29,924 nt of DNA from Seminavis robusta (GCA_903772945.1 CAICTM010001222.1:1-29924); one strand, 5' to 3'; positions 20,401-29,760 are shown, counted from the stretch's first letter. The notes: generated by a model not told the origin, from the sequence alone. Numbers and translations: made by a program.

Positions 20401-22551
20401 TTACTGTATCCGTTGCTTTTTGTTGATATATCGTTTCTTCTCCTCCTGGCGTCCCTCCAGCGTCTTTCGCCGCATCCGTGTTGCAGCTTCTTCCGCCCCT
20501 GTCACAACAGATTGTTTGGATTTGTCTTCGTCGTCCTCAGCGCCGCCCTCCTTGTCATCCTCGTCGTCCTCACTATCATCTTCGTCTTCTTTTTCTCCTC
20601 CTTCGTTAGCATCGCCATCATTTGCGTTGCTCGTGTCTTTCTCCTCGTCTTTTTTTTTGTCACCTTCCTTGTCGGCAGCCTGTTTTTCCTCGTCGTTGTC
20701 GTCAGCCTGTTTCGAGGCGCCTTCATCAGTCTTTTTGTCGCTTGGGTGGGCGAGTTCTTTCAACTGCTGGATCCTCTTCCTGTGAATTGCTCCACTATCC
20801 AAACCAGCTTTAGCAGCTGCCATCTTTTCCAACATCACGTCCGACATATCGTGTTTGCCGTCTCGCGCCATTTCTCGCATAGAATGATCTAGGTCAGCTT
20901 GAAACATCCTGGATTTGCTCCTTTCGTGTGCCATTTCTCGTAAAAGATCGTCTTCGTAGTCGTGCTGATGCTTTGAGTCTTTCTGGTTCTTGGCGAGACC
21001 AGGAAAGTCTTCCTTGTTGGGTGGTTTCTTTGCCGGCAGCAGGAGCAAGCCCAATATGGATCCCTCCATGACGTCTCGCGAATTCAAGCAATCCACCCAC
21101 TGCTGTTGCGTCACGATATCCTTGCCAACATTGCAATTTTTGGGGTGCCATCCATGAATGAGACCGTGTTCTCGTTGTCGATCGACCCGCATACTGTTGT
21201 GTACCAATTTGTAAAAGTCATTGTCTTCGTGTCCCCAACCTTGATGCTCTTCGTTGAATCGGAATCGTTTGGCATCGCCACCCGTCAAGACGTACATGCC
21301 ATATCCAAAATCGCGCCACAAGCCACGATGCCGCGAAAAAGGTGGAAGCATTTGTGGTTCATTGTCGCCTGTTTTGGTATTGGAAGGATATAAAAAGTCT
21401 TGGACCAGTTGGACCGTTTCGGGATTGAATTCGGAAAAGACAATGGGAAAATACGCTTTGGTGTACGGCTTGACACTCCGTAGAGCTCGATGAAAGAAAA
21501 TGGGCAAGACCTGCATGTCGACATCCATGGCCGTAACAATGCACGTATCTTCTACACAGGCATTTTCATGCAAGGCATTCCGTGCATGTGCCCGATTGAA
21601 TTTGAGTGGATGCTCTTCATCATTGAATCCTACCCGCACAAGCACCACTTGTTCCTTGGGCAACGTCATTCGTTTGGCCAGATCCTCGTGGAGAGCTTGG
21701 AAATCGTCATCATTGTCTGTTTCATGAACGTCGGCAGGATATCGCGTAATGAGTACTCGAAATTTCAACTCGAAATTGGGTTGAAAATCACTGCCCGTTT
21801 TGACGTCTTTGCCTTCTTCTACGGCAGCCAGTTCATTCTCTTGTTCCTGTTTGAGTGTTCGTAGGACAGCCGGCCGTCGTTCCGTCTCGTACCACATTTC
21901 AAAATTGGACAATGCCACCCCCATTCGATCGGCAAACAGCCGCAGTCGATCATCTTGACCGGATGCTGGGACAATAATGTCAACTTGATTGAATTCGTAG
22001 GGTTTGGGGTGCAGCAAATCGTCCTCGTCGTCATCGGCCGGTGGATCTTCGTCTTTTTTGGCGGATGCACTGTCGCTGCTGATTTTGTTTGCGGTACTGC
22101 CTTCCAAATGATGTGGGAGTAAATTGAGAGTATACTGTAACAATGTGTCATCGTACTCTGGACTAATGGCTTGCAGCGTTCCCTTTTTCGGTTGGAGCCA
22201 TGGGAATTCGACATTTTCTTGATCCAATTCATCCACGGCGGGTCCTTGCAGCATTTCAATATTCAGCATGCGTTTGTGATTGACGCCTTGTAACAAGCTG
22301 TCACTCGTACTAGTACTACCACCAGAAATGCTCTCGTCCAATGCAGATTGTAGTGCACTTGCGGGTGGCTTGGGTATTGGTGCTTGTCCTGCTGTGGCAG
22401 TGAGCAAGGATTTGCCACCCGCATGCAACAAGTCCCCTATTTCATCGAATCTTCGGTTTATTACTGTGTGAATGTATCCGCAGATTCCTGCCAGCACCAA
22501 GGGAACCAGTCGAAAGGTCTTCATCCTGCTGCTCTTGGACGAGGCTTGCAT
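20401..22551 (-). CDS. Golgi-type glycosyltransferase, chondroitin synthase/GalNAc-transferase family
   Basis: A single exon of 716 residues from the ATG at 22551; the frame extends upstream to 22713 but only from a GTG. A short basic head and one hydrophobic segment (LVPLVLAGICGYIHTVI, about 15-31) make a type II anchor. The lumenal catalytic region spans about 186-505. It starts FNQVDIIVPASGQDDRL, has the acceptor-side motif FNRAHARNAL, the metal-binding DVD in TAMDVDMQVLP (343-345), and FGYGMYVLTGGDAKRF. The C-terminal motif HQGWGHEDNDFY (436-447) matches GWG.ED of this family, followed by HGWHPKNC and CLNSRDVMEGS. Relatives transfer GalNAc or GlcUA in glycosaminoglycan synthesis. Donor and acceptor in diatoms are unknown. 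Residues about 605-680 form an unusual Asp/Glu/Lys-rich tail ending in KRYINKKQRIQ. Confidence 0.85.
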   Translation of the reverse strand: MQASSKSSRMKTFRLVPLVLAGICGYIHTVINRRFDEIGDLLHAGGKSLLTATAGQAPIPKPPASALQSALDESISGGSTSTSDSLLQGVNHKRMLNIEMLQGPAVDELDQENVEFPWLQPKKGTLQAISPEYDDTLLQYTLNLLPHHLEGSTANKISSDSASAKKDEDPPADDDEDDLLHPKPYEFNQVDIIVPASGQDDRLRLFADRMGVALSNFEMWYETERRPAVLRTLKQEQENELAAVEEGKDVKTGSDFQPNFELKFRVLITRYPADVHETDNDDDFQALHEDLAKRMTLPKEQVVLVRVGFNDEEHPLKFNRAHARNALHENACVEDTCIVTAMDVDMQVLPIFFHRALRSVKPYTKAYFPIVFSEFNPETVQLVQDFLYPSNTKTGDNEPQMLPPFSRHRGLWRDFGYGMYVLTGGDAKRFRFNEEHQGWGHEDNDFYKLVHNSMRVDRQREHGLIHGWHPKNCNVGKDIVTQQQWVDCLNSRDVMEGSILGLLLLPAKKPPNKEDFPGLAKNQKDSKHQHDYEDDLLREMAHERSKSRMFQADLDHSMREMARDGKHDMSDVMLEKMAAAKAGLDSGAIHRKRIQQLKELAHPSDKKTDEGASKQADDNDEEKQAADKEGDKKKDEEKDTSNANDGDANEGGEKEDEDDSEDDEDDKEGGAEDDEDKSKQSVVTGAEEAATRMRRKTLEGRQEEKKRYINKKQRIQ

Positions 22552-23446
22552 GTATTGTAGTCTATGTGCTCTCGGAAGAAGGAAGCGGGAGAGCCAAGGT
22601 GGAGACAGTGGAATGGTACTACTAGCTAGGCTGCCTTTTTCAACTTCACTTGCTCTCGTTTTCTGGCTCCGAGAATGATGACAATCGATGGGCCATCCAG
22701 AAGTACCGTGCACGAGGTGGCCAACTACTTGTAGCAGTGCTTCAATTGTTGTATTGCAATAAGACCTGGCAAAAAGATCACGTTGGGGTGCAGTAAAATA
22801 ACCACTTTTCTTTGCGCTTGTTTTGTTCTTGTGGACAACGGTTGTCGCTTGTCAGCGCCACCTCTTTTGAAAGGTGGTTTGTTAAGTCTTTTTTACATGC
22901 TACGGAAGGTGGGGTAAACTTTGAAATTTTGCTTGCTTGGCGCTGTCGAGCACCTTGGATTTTTGGGACTCCGGCCGCCTGGATCAGGGAATGTTGCCTG
23001 TGCCCTCAGGTACATTCCTATCCACGAACATGTGGTTCGTACGTACGCCGAGAACCAAAAGAGAACCACATTTATTTTCATTTAGTAATCGCGTATGTGG
23101 CTTCATTCTTAACCATTCGCAGATACGTCATTCGCGAATAAGCCCAACTCTCCCGAACTCTCAGTAGGGTTAGGGTGAAACTATCCAAGCAAGATTTTGC
23201 CAAAACGCAATCACCGTGCGTCAGGAAATCTCGTGATAATAGCACATGATTGTTCTTTGAAAGAATCTCGTTGGGGGCTAGTGCCTCGTGCATCACCTCA
23301 TGTTGATTCTCGTGCATCATGTGGATCCACAGGCAATCATGTGCATCCATTTGTGGCTCCTCTTTCACCACAATTTCCCTTTTTTTGAGTTCTTCCTATC
23401 ACCGTAATCGAATCGAATTTCACCGCACTCTCCACCCGTTGTCACG
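22552..23446. other. Intergenic region between the glycosyltransferase gene and the Harbinger genes
   Basis: This region holds the glycosyltransferase 5' flank and the left flank of the transposon. It contains CGTACGTACG near 23038, a TAGGGTTAGGG stretch near 23165, and CCCAACTCT near 23142 that may belong to the transposon end. No gene is supported. Repeated CATCATGTG/CGTGCATCA words appear at 23280-23350. Confidence 0.45.
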
Positions 23447-24475
23447 ATGAGTGAAGATGGCAGCGATGGGTCCATTGATATTGGATGGCAACTACAGGAG
23501 TCTGACGAGCGGAACAAGAGGAAGAGAGATGAAGCGGAAGCCGAGGAGTCTGAGTCGTCCCCAGTCGCAGCCCCAGTCGCAGCTTCTCTTCCCCGTCCAC
23601 GTCAAAGCTTGCAGGAAATACAACACCGAATGCAGATGCAGATACAGGAACAGCATCAACAGCGTGCTCTTGCAGTGCCGCCTCGACCTTTGGAATACTA
23701 CGACGATGAGTTTGCCCAAGACATGTACATGGGGCAACTCAGAACCCAGGAATTACGGGAACGACCACCACGTCCTAGGACGACTCCTTCGCCTAAGGAA
23801 CATGCACGGTCTACCTCCGCCTCTCCCGTACAGAGATCGGCCTCACCGGCAATGAGGAAGGCCGCCAAGGAAGCTGCCAAACAGGTTCAAAAGAAGAAGA
23901 AAGAAAACGAAAAGATTGCCAAGAAAGAGGAAGACGATAGGCTTGCAAAGAAGAATAACGACAAAAAGATTGCCAAGAAAGCGGAAGGGGTCAGGCTTGC
24001 AAAGCTTATCTCTGCAATGATTTGCGGACACGACCACATCGCGCACAAGCACAAAATTGTGTGCGGGCAAGAGCAAAGTCCCAAGGATGGCGAGATCTAC
24101 AACGTGGCTATGACAATGACCGTTCGTAAAGACCAACCCAACGAAGAAGTTCTGGACTTGTCCAAATTTACCAGCAAGGACGTCCGTGCTCTCGCTCTCA
24201 AGTGTGGAGTCAGGGGAGGTGGTAACATGACTATTTTCACTGCAAGGATGGAGATTGCACGCAGCATTCAGATGGGCACTATGTACACTGACCTGTCTAT
24301 TGCGAACCCAGGTTCTGATGCCGCAGCCGTGAGGATCAACACTCTCATAAAACTTTTGAATATATGCTTCCACGCTGATAATTTCACTGCCTTTGTTGCT
24401 CTCAACGACAGTAAGGGACGCAAGGACTATGAAGAACAGCCACTCTCAGAGCAGGGAGTTAGCGGAAATCCGTGA
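23447..24475 (+). CDS. Accessory protein of the Harbinger element (N-terminal part intact)
   Basis: A 342-codon frame from the ATG at 23447. The first 60 residues are acidic (MSEDGSDGSIDIGWQLQESD). Residues about 60-135 are Gln/Arg/Pro-rich and Ser/Pro-rich. Residues about 138-185 form a lysine-rich charged helix with repeated KIAKK..DDRLAKK units. Then come CGHDH and HKIVCGQEQ, and a compact segment DLSKFTSKDVRALALKCGVRGG with a helix-extended-helix pattern resembling a SAP-like DNA-binding fold. No family is named with confidence. Harbinger elements need a second, DNA-binding protein that helps the transposase enter the nucleus and bind the ends, and the position supports that role. The frame stops at 24473-24475, while related-looking sequence continues in another frame just downstream, so the stop is probably a frameshift product. 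Confidence 0.6.
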   Translation: MSEDGSDGSIDIGWQLQESDERNKRKRDEAEAEESESSPVAAPVAASLPRPRQSLQEIQHRMQMQIQEQHQQRALAVPPRPLEYYDDEFAQDMYMGQLRTQELRERPPRPRTTPSPKEHARSTSASPVQRSASPAMRKAAKEAAKQVQKKKKENEKIAKKEEDDRLAKKNNDKKIAKKAEGVRLAKLISAMICGHDHIAHKHKIVCGQEQSPKDGEIYNVAMTMTVRKDQPNEEVLDLSKFTSKDVRALALKCGVRGGGNMTIFTARMEIARSIQMGTMYTDLSIANPGSDAAAVRINTLIKLLNICFHADNFTAFVALNDSKGRKDYEEQPLSEQGVSGNP

Positions 24476-25277
24476 AAGACTTTTGGCTTCTTGTCTCAGA
24501 CACGATGAATGAGACGGATGATGATTCGTTTGACACCGTCTTAGGATTGCAAGAGGGGGAAAACGACAGGCTAGTGCATGGAACCAAGAAAACGGTTTCA
24601 ACCTTAAAGATATCAGCCGTGGCCACACATTACAAGACGGTTAAGCAACATGTGTGTGACTTGATGAAGTCACGCGAGAGATGCCGCATGGAAATGAAGA
24701 AATCCGGTGAGCACAGCAACGACTTTGGACATACTGTACAACGACGAAGTTTACAAAAGTGAGGAAATCTACGTCTGCTCTACCTGCCGTTACAGTTTAC
24801 TACTGTGACTATCTTTGTGTGCAACAACCTGCCATTGATGGCAAGTTTGCGGCATTTATGGACGAAGATTTGAAGAGTGACTCTACGGTTGACTTTACTG
24901 GGAGTGCTGATTCGGCTGGTAGCAAAGCGGGAAAACTTGCTGTATCCGCCGTCGTGGAATCCCTTGCCACCGCAACCACCGATTTGAAGGAAGCAATGAG
25001 CCAAAGAAACAACGCGACGGAGGAAGTCTCTCAAACGAAGAGCTGGAATGACTATTTCGATGTTGGCGATCGGTATTGTAAATTGAAGGAGGATATCCGC
25101 AACGGGGATTCGTCCAAAGCCCGTATGGTTGGAGCCATGGAAGTTCGTATCCGACAACTTGAAGCGCACTTGAAGATCGTGCCGGCCAAGTCAGTTATTG
25201 AAACAGAGGAAACTGCAAGTATTCCCCATTTCAGCTGCATCATTCCGAAGGCCATTTCGACACGTATGCGACACTGA
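24472..25277 (+). pseudogene. Frameshifted continuation of the Harbinger accessory gene
   Basis: Coding-like sequence continues in three successive frames. Frame 1 (24472-24762) reads MNETDDDSFDTVLGL and later HYKTVKQHVCDLMKSRERCR with KSGEHSNDF. The next frame reads LDILYNDEVYKSEEIYVC from 24725. A third frame from about 24825 reads PAIDGKFAAFMDEDL, then SAVVESLATATTDLKEAMSQ, and a coiled-coil-like end VRIRQLEAHL. The middle part has the spacing of short trihelix/Myb-like DNA-binding proteins, but that is only a resemblance. The end at about 25205 butts against the truncated transposase, so the real C-terminus seems to be missing. An alternative is several small introns, but no clean GT...AG pairs fit. 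Confidence 0.5.
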
Positions 25278-26132
25278 CTGGCGTAGAAGTTGAAGTTGTC
25301 GTAGAGTGGAACCAGCTTGTCAGAACCTTGGTAAACTGGAACCATACGCTCTGTGGGGATATACGCAGCATCGCGATTACACAAATACCGGATGGTAGTG
25401 ACTCGACCAAATTGTGCAAAGCACATTGCTGCATAGCATTACGGTCGTCAGAAACGCCTGGAGCGGCATAGGCAAAGAATATGAACCGTGAATGGTGATC
25501 CGCCACGGCTTGAATATTAACTCCGTAGCACTGATAGTGTCCAGAGAAGAAGCTACGAATGTTGCCTGTTTCCTTTTTTGCGGGAACCCTTATACGCATA
25601 AGATAGCATCAACGACACCCACACAGTTGCTTATGGCGCCACCATCGGATATCCCAGCAAAGCCGTCTATTGCATCTTTTATTTCCTTGTCGGTAGTTGG
25701 GAAGCGAATCTTCAGCTGCGGAGACTTACAGATTGCCGTTATAGTCTTCCATAGTACGCGGTAGAATGAGCTCTCTGATATTCCAGCGATGTCGGTAATA
25801 TCTAGATATGAGCCGCCAGCCAAATATCGAAGCGTGCAATAGAGACAGAGTTCAGGAAGAATGGATCCTCCTCTCCGCAAAGCTTGCGTCTCGTTTACTA
25901 GCAAGGCGTCAACTACGAAAGAAAGCAGTTTGTCGAAGCTTTCTTTGCTCATTCGTAGTCGTCTCTTAAAGGTTGAACGCCTCTGGTGTTTTTCGCAGTA
26001 GTGCTGCCAAGCCAACCTTTGTTCGAAAAAGGAAGGGTTCCGAGGTTCGCCGGGTAGACACAGTAGAAGGCCCACCGTTAGAATAAAGAGCTGCAAAAGT
26101 AGTGCGACATCTTGTTCGTATTCATCGTCCAT
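25205..26132 (-). pseudogene. Harbinger DDE transposase, frameshifted and 3'-truncated
   Basis: The frame opens at the ATG at 26132 and runs to 25590. A helix-turn-helix-like segment (GGSYLDITDIAGISESSFYRV) precedes the first catalytic Asp in NCVGVVDAI (codon 25610-25608). A frameshift near 25595 leads to NIRSFFSGHYQCYGVNIQAV and RFIFFAYAAPG. A second frameshift near 25380 leads to RDAAYIPTE with the second Asp (25372-25370), then NFNFYASQCRIRVEMAFG with the Glu (25258-25256). LKWGIL follows at about 25215, after which similarity is lost. The DDE triad is therefore present but spread over three frames. The usual last 60-100 residues are absent. Intact family members cut and join the element ends at short TA-rich targets. 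Confidence 0.85.
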
Positions 26133-26165
26133 GACGACAATGACAACAGCGTGGCTACAATGCTG

Positions 26166-26215
26166 CCGAATGGCTACTACTATACATGTACCGAATGGCT
26201 ACTACTATACATGTA
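26166..26215. repeat. Perfect 25-bp tandem duplication upstream of the transposase
   Basis: Two identical 25-bp units (26166-26190 and 26191-26215), each starting CCGAATGGCT and ending ATACATGTA, begin 34 bp upstream of the transposase ATG. They may be duplicated promoter elements or simple slippage. Confidence 0.95.
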
Positions 26216-26269
26216 CTTCTTCTCACTTTTCAATGATTGAGAGAGGATGGCTCGAGATCTCACTTTTCG

Positions 26270-26430
26270 ATTTTCGAAACTCGATAGAGTTGGGGATTTG
26301 CTGTGGGAGTTTCGAGCGTTATGATTGGCCCTACGCGAATTCCAAATCCATTCATCCTGCGACCGCAGCTCCACTTTTTTCTATAAACATTTCCTGCGGT
26401 TCGCCGTATCTGTGGATTTGGAGTCACCTT
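26270..26430 (+). repeat. Divergent inverted repeat, left copy
   Basis: This segment matches the reverse complement of about 29575-29760 in three ordered blocks. Block one is ATAGAGTTGG. Block two is CGTTATGATTGGCCCTACG and following bases (21 of 23 positions match). Block three is GGTTCGCCGTA with a nearby TGGATTTGGAGT. Spacing differs by small indels. It lies just outside the Harbinger transposase. Confidence 0.6.
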
Positions 26431-26689
26431 TCCGAATTCGGCAGTTATTTCGAATTCTTTCCATTTCGCGTACGTACGTACGGTAAATTCTGTGGTTAGG
26501 AACAAACCTCAGGCGAGGTCCTATCCATTCTCCATGTGTGTCCTCCGTGCATTCGCGAAACACATCTATTTTCGTAGATTTTTTTGTTGTAAAAAAAAGA
26601 GAGAGATCCTAGCCCTGAGATTAAGGCTAGAGGACCGATTCAGAACCAGGCAGTTTGGAACAGAGTTTGTTGGGTGATGTTGAGGACCT

Positions 26690-28050
26690 CTTGGTCATCC
26701 ATCCCAACCCAAAGTTGCCATGGATGTTGCCACTTCCCTGCTGGAGGTGGATACATCACCAAGTATGGGCCCTCAATGGGGAGGTATACCCCAACCAACA
26801 CCAATCATACCATCAACTCACGGCACCCACCAACACCCCATTCGTGAGATACCCAACTACAAAACCTGTGTCTTCAGCAGCCTATCAGCCCATACCTATT
26901 AGGCCCACATCATCCAAGACACCAGTACACTCAGCCATCCCTCCAGTCGGCCAACCTACTGATCAACCGGAGAAGCCAAGAAGGAAGTCAGCCTTCATTC
27001 CACCCCTGATGGCAATGGTGGTCTCCAAGTCCCAGAGGTGGTAGAGAAGGTGGCAACACAGGCCTTCCAGGCAGCCCTTTCGTGCCAAGCCGGATGCCAC
27101 GGCCTACCCTACCCTCAAATCCAACAAGGACTTCGACCAGTGGTATGAGTCCTTTATCACTATGGCTAGAGGTCAAGGGTTTTATAAGATCTTTGATGCC
27201 GACTACGTCCCAAGCAGCACCGAGTCCATGGATGAAACTCATACGAATGAATCATTGGTTCTACGCTGTTTTCCAGAAGACAGTGCAGACCACCAATGGA
27301 AGGTGATCGTGAAGTCCCATTTCATGACTCTGACTGCTTTGCCATTCTCGTTGAGCTTGTCCAGAGCTCACTTGTTCGTAGCAGGTTCTCTGGTCATGTG
27401 GAGACACTCACATGGCTGACTAGTGTGCAATACAGCCCAGAGAGCAAGGTTCCGCAGTGGACTTCATTGTCAAGTTTGACACAGTTGTTACCCGATACAA
27501 TGATGGCCAAGGAGACTCCAGTGATAGGCTCCCGATGGTATACAGAAGCTGTTCTTACAGCGGGCCTTCACCGTGTCCCCACCTTGAACGACATTTCTGC
27601 ACGTGAACATGAGAGAGTATGTCGCGAGGGACATCATGCATCGTTTACATACGACGGGTACAAGGAGGTGCTACTGAATGCTGCCACATTCTTTGACATC
27701 AACCGAAAGACGATGATTCACGTCTAGCCAACATCGCTGACATGGCAAGACAGGACATCAGGGTGATGGGGAGCAGTGTAATATCCCACGCCTTCCCGAC
27801 AATGTCTGGTCTCAGCTATCCAAGCAATGGACGGCAGCTTGGTACAAGCTCTCCGTCGCTGACAAGAGAGTCTTGGTGAAAGCACACCATCGTCAAGCCC
27901 GGATGTCTGACCTGGTTGATCCAAAGAGCGAAGCTGACCCAGCAGTCGGGGACGCCTTAGATCCTCCAGATGGCAATGTGGTGACTGCAGCCCTCAAGGA
28001 AAGTCCAAGACGGATTTTTGCCTGGGCACTAGTGTTTGTGTCGCATGGTT
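26690..28050 (+). pseudogene. Decayed Ty1/copia-type gag region (diatom LTR retrotransposon)
   Basis: Ordered fragments in different forward frames resemble gag of diatom copia-type elements. They include a Pro/Thr-rich start (26690-27000), ATAYPTLKSNKDFDQWYESF followed by TMARGQGFYKIFDADYVPSS (about 27097-27220), and WFYAVFQKTVQTTNG (about 27255). Next come VIVKSHFHDSDCFAILVELV, AVDFIVKFDTVVTRYNDGQG (about 27456-27515), TYDGYKEVLLNAATFFDINR (about 27650) and WSQLSKQWTAAWYKLS (about 27812). At least five frame changes break the protein. Gag forms the particle around element RNA. No protease, integrase or reverse transcriptase motif was recognised downstream and no LTR pair was seen. The family name is from resemblance to known diatom elements and should be tested by search. 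Confidence 0.65.
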
Positions 28051-29574
28051 GAGCCCAAGGTACCAGGCACCGCCATGGCTGCGGGGTAGCATGCCACCCT
28101 CATAGGGGCTACTTCCGCAGGACATGGCCAGATGACAAGTTTTTGTGCTAACTTGTCATCTCCAGGATAGTATTCCAAGTACAAGTTTTGTGAAAACATG
28201 TTTTGGTGACTCCCACCCTCCGCCCTGATGGCACTTCCTTCACTTTCGGGTGATGGGGAGAACTTACACTGTGTTCACCCTCAGCAAAGGTGAAGCAGTC
28301 GGCTGGAGCAACACCCACCCAAGCTGTGGCTGTGGATGAGCCACTTGCCATGTCATGTGACAGGACCTGCACCGGTCATACCCAAGCAAGCACCAAGTTA
28401 GTCGTGTCTCGGACGGGATTCCTTTGAACCCATGTAAGGAGATGGTAAACTTGAGGAGAGTCTGCGAGGTGTTGCCTTTAGCTAGGCAATATCTGATGAT
28501 AGGACAACCAGTTCCCACCTCATAGGATGACAACTCGTCACCTAACTACCCAGTTGAGGCTCCAGATGAACAGCTATGGCCCAGATTGTTCTCACTGGCC
28601 CTTATGGGGAGATAGACAGATACCTCCTAAGCCAATGAGCTGTGATGCAAGTAGGGGAGACCAGATGAGATCCCAATTGAGGTCAAATGGCCAATGCCAA
28701 TGCACCCTTCTCTCCTGAAACGACTGGAGGTTCGATCACAAGCCCATGTGATGCCCCTCCCAATGTGCCAAGTGGTACTCAGCAATGGACACCTGATGTA
28801 TTCAAGAGGGTTGGTAACCCTGAGGTATGCGACCAACGTCCACACTGAGCAGTCAGATGCTCCCAGTTCATGGAAGTATCGAGGAAGCCCCATGATGTGC
28901 AAGCTTGTTGGCACCCCATCCATGACTCAATGGTGGGGAGCGATGAATATGCCAGGAGCCATTATGGGTGCGGCGCAGCTGTGCTGGCTCAGTCTGGTGG
29001 AAAGATCGCTGCTGCATCTGTACACTCTTTCAGTACAATGAGCTGTGTCACCATCAGACAAGATAGGAACAGCTGTAGAGGACATAGAGTTCCTCTGCAA
29101 GGAAGGATGATGCAGCTCCTCAGCCATGACCTATCTAGAAAGATAGCTTGGTATATACCAGCCAAAAGAGATGCATGGATCTGTATCCTGCATGGCTGGA
29201 TGGAGTTTCACGCAAAATCAGAGTTTGTGTTTATATTATAGTTTAAAAGAAGTAATGAAGAAGTAGTTGACCTGAGAGACAGACCAACAGCAACAAGTAG
29301 AGCTCTGAGTAGACAGGATCCTGTATGGCCAGTGCCAGGGTATTGAGCAATTAGACTGTTCAATCATTGCTTCCACAGTGATTGAATAGCATTGGCTGCC
29401 AGCCTGGTGGCTGGCCCTTCCAGCGCCAGTGGAAGGAGATCTCCACCAACAGAGCTCTCCATCCCAGCTCTGTGCACCTACCAGCTGAGTTCTACCTGGA
29501 ATTCATAGCTAACCATTGATTGTGACCTCTTTATTCTCCCTTCGTTCGTGAAATCAATTTAACTGTTAAAATCG
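28051..29574. other. Repeat-derived sequence without recognisable coding content
   Basis: This follows the gag relic. Several frames of 60-120 codons occur on both strands (for example 28694-29041 and 28870-29241, both plus), but none shows a motif of pol proteins or any other family. It may be decayed pol or unrelated insertion. A perfect hairpin lies at 28130-28161. Confidence 0.4.
28130..28161. repeat. Perfect 11-bp inverted repeat (hairpin)
   Basis: Arms AGATGACAAGT (28130-28140) and ACTTGTCATCT (28151-28161) are exact complements separated by 10 bp. Confidence 0.9.
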
Positions 29575-29760
29575 GCTTGCTTTCACTCCATTTCCACGAA
29601 AGCTGCGGTACGGCGAACCATTGATTCCCATTCTCAATTCGCCGTACCGTAGCTTTCTTGGAAATGGTTTCGCGTAGGACCAATCAAAACGTTAGAGCCA
29701 GCCGAACTAGTCACGGTCACAATTCTTCAACTCTATTCTCCCAGTTCGGCGACTGAGTGT
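29575..29760 (-). repeat. Divergent inverted repeat, right copy
   Basis: This is the reverse-orientation partner of 26270-26430, with the same three blocks in the same order. It additionally contains an internal 30-bp inverted repeat (29588-29667). A short hairpin with 8-bp arms GCCGAACT/AGTTCGGC lies at 29701-29708 and 29743-29750. Confidence 0.6.
29588..29667. repeat. 30-bp inverted repeat with 20-bp spacer
   Basis: Arm 1 is 29588-29617 and arm 2 is 29638-29667. Twenty-eight of 30 positions are complementary, including the core GGTACGGCGAA/TTCGCCGTACC. It would form a strong hairpin in DNA or RNA. Confidence 0.95.

Larger units (their letters stand above)
23447..26132. mobile_element. PIF/Harbinger DNA transposon, decayed, two convergent genes
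   Basis: The element carries a DDE transposase on the minus strand and an accessory DNA-binding-type gene on the plus strand, the usual two-gene layout of PIF/Harbinger elements. The coordinates given are the coding core only. The true ends lie outside; short matching words CCCAACTCT (near 23142) and its complement AGAGTTGGG (near 26286) lie on either side in inverted order and may be remnants of the terminal repeats. The 3-bp target duplication was not found. Frameshifts in both genes make it non-autonomous now. Confidence 0.75.

Noticed and set aside
20386..20892. Plus-strand frames with hydrophobic runs
   Set aside because: They are the antisense of the Asp/Glu/Lys-rich tail of the glycosyltransferase.
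22552..22713. Longer start for the glycosyltransferase at 22713
   Set aside because: The upstream extension begins at GTG and lacks an ATG; the ATG at 22551 places the membrane anchor near the N-terminus as expected for a type II protein.
23163..23176. TAGGGTTAGGG telomere-like sequence
   Set aside because: Less than two TTAGGG units, so it is not evidence of an interstitial telomere.
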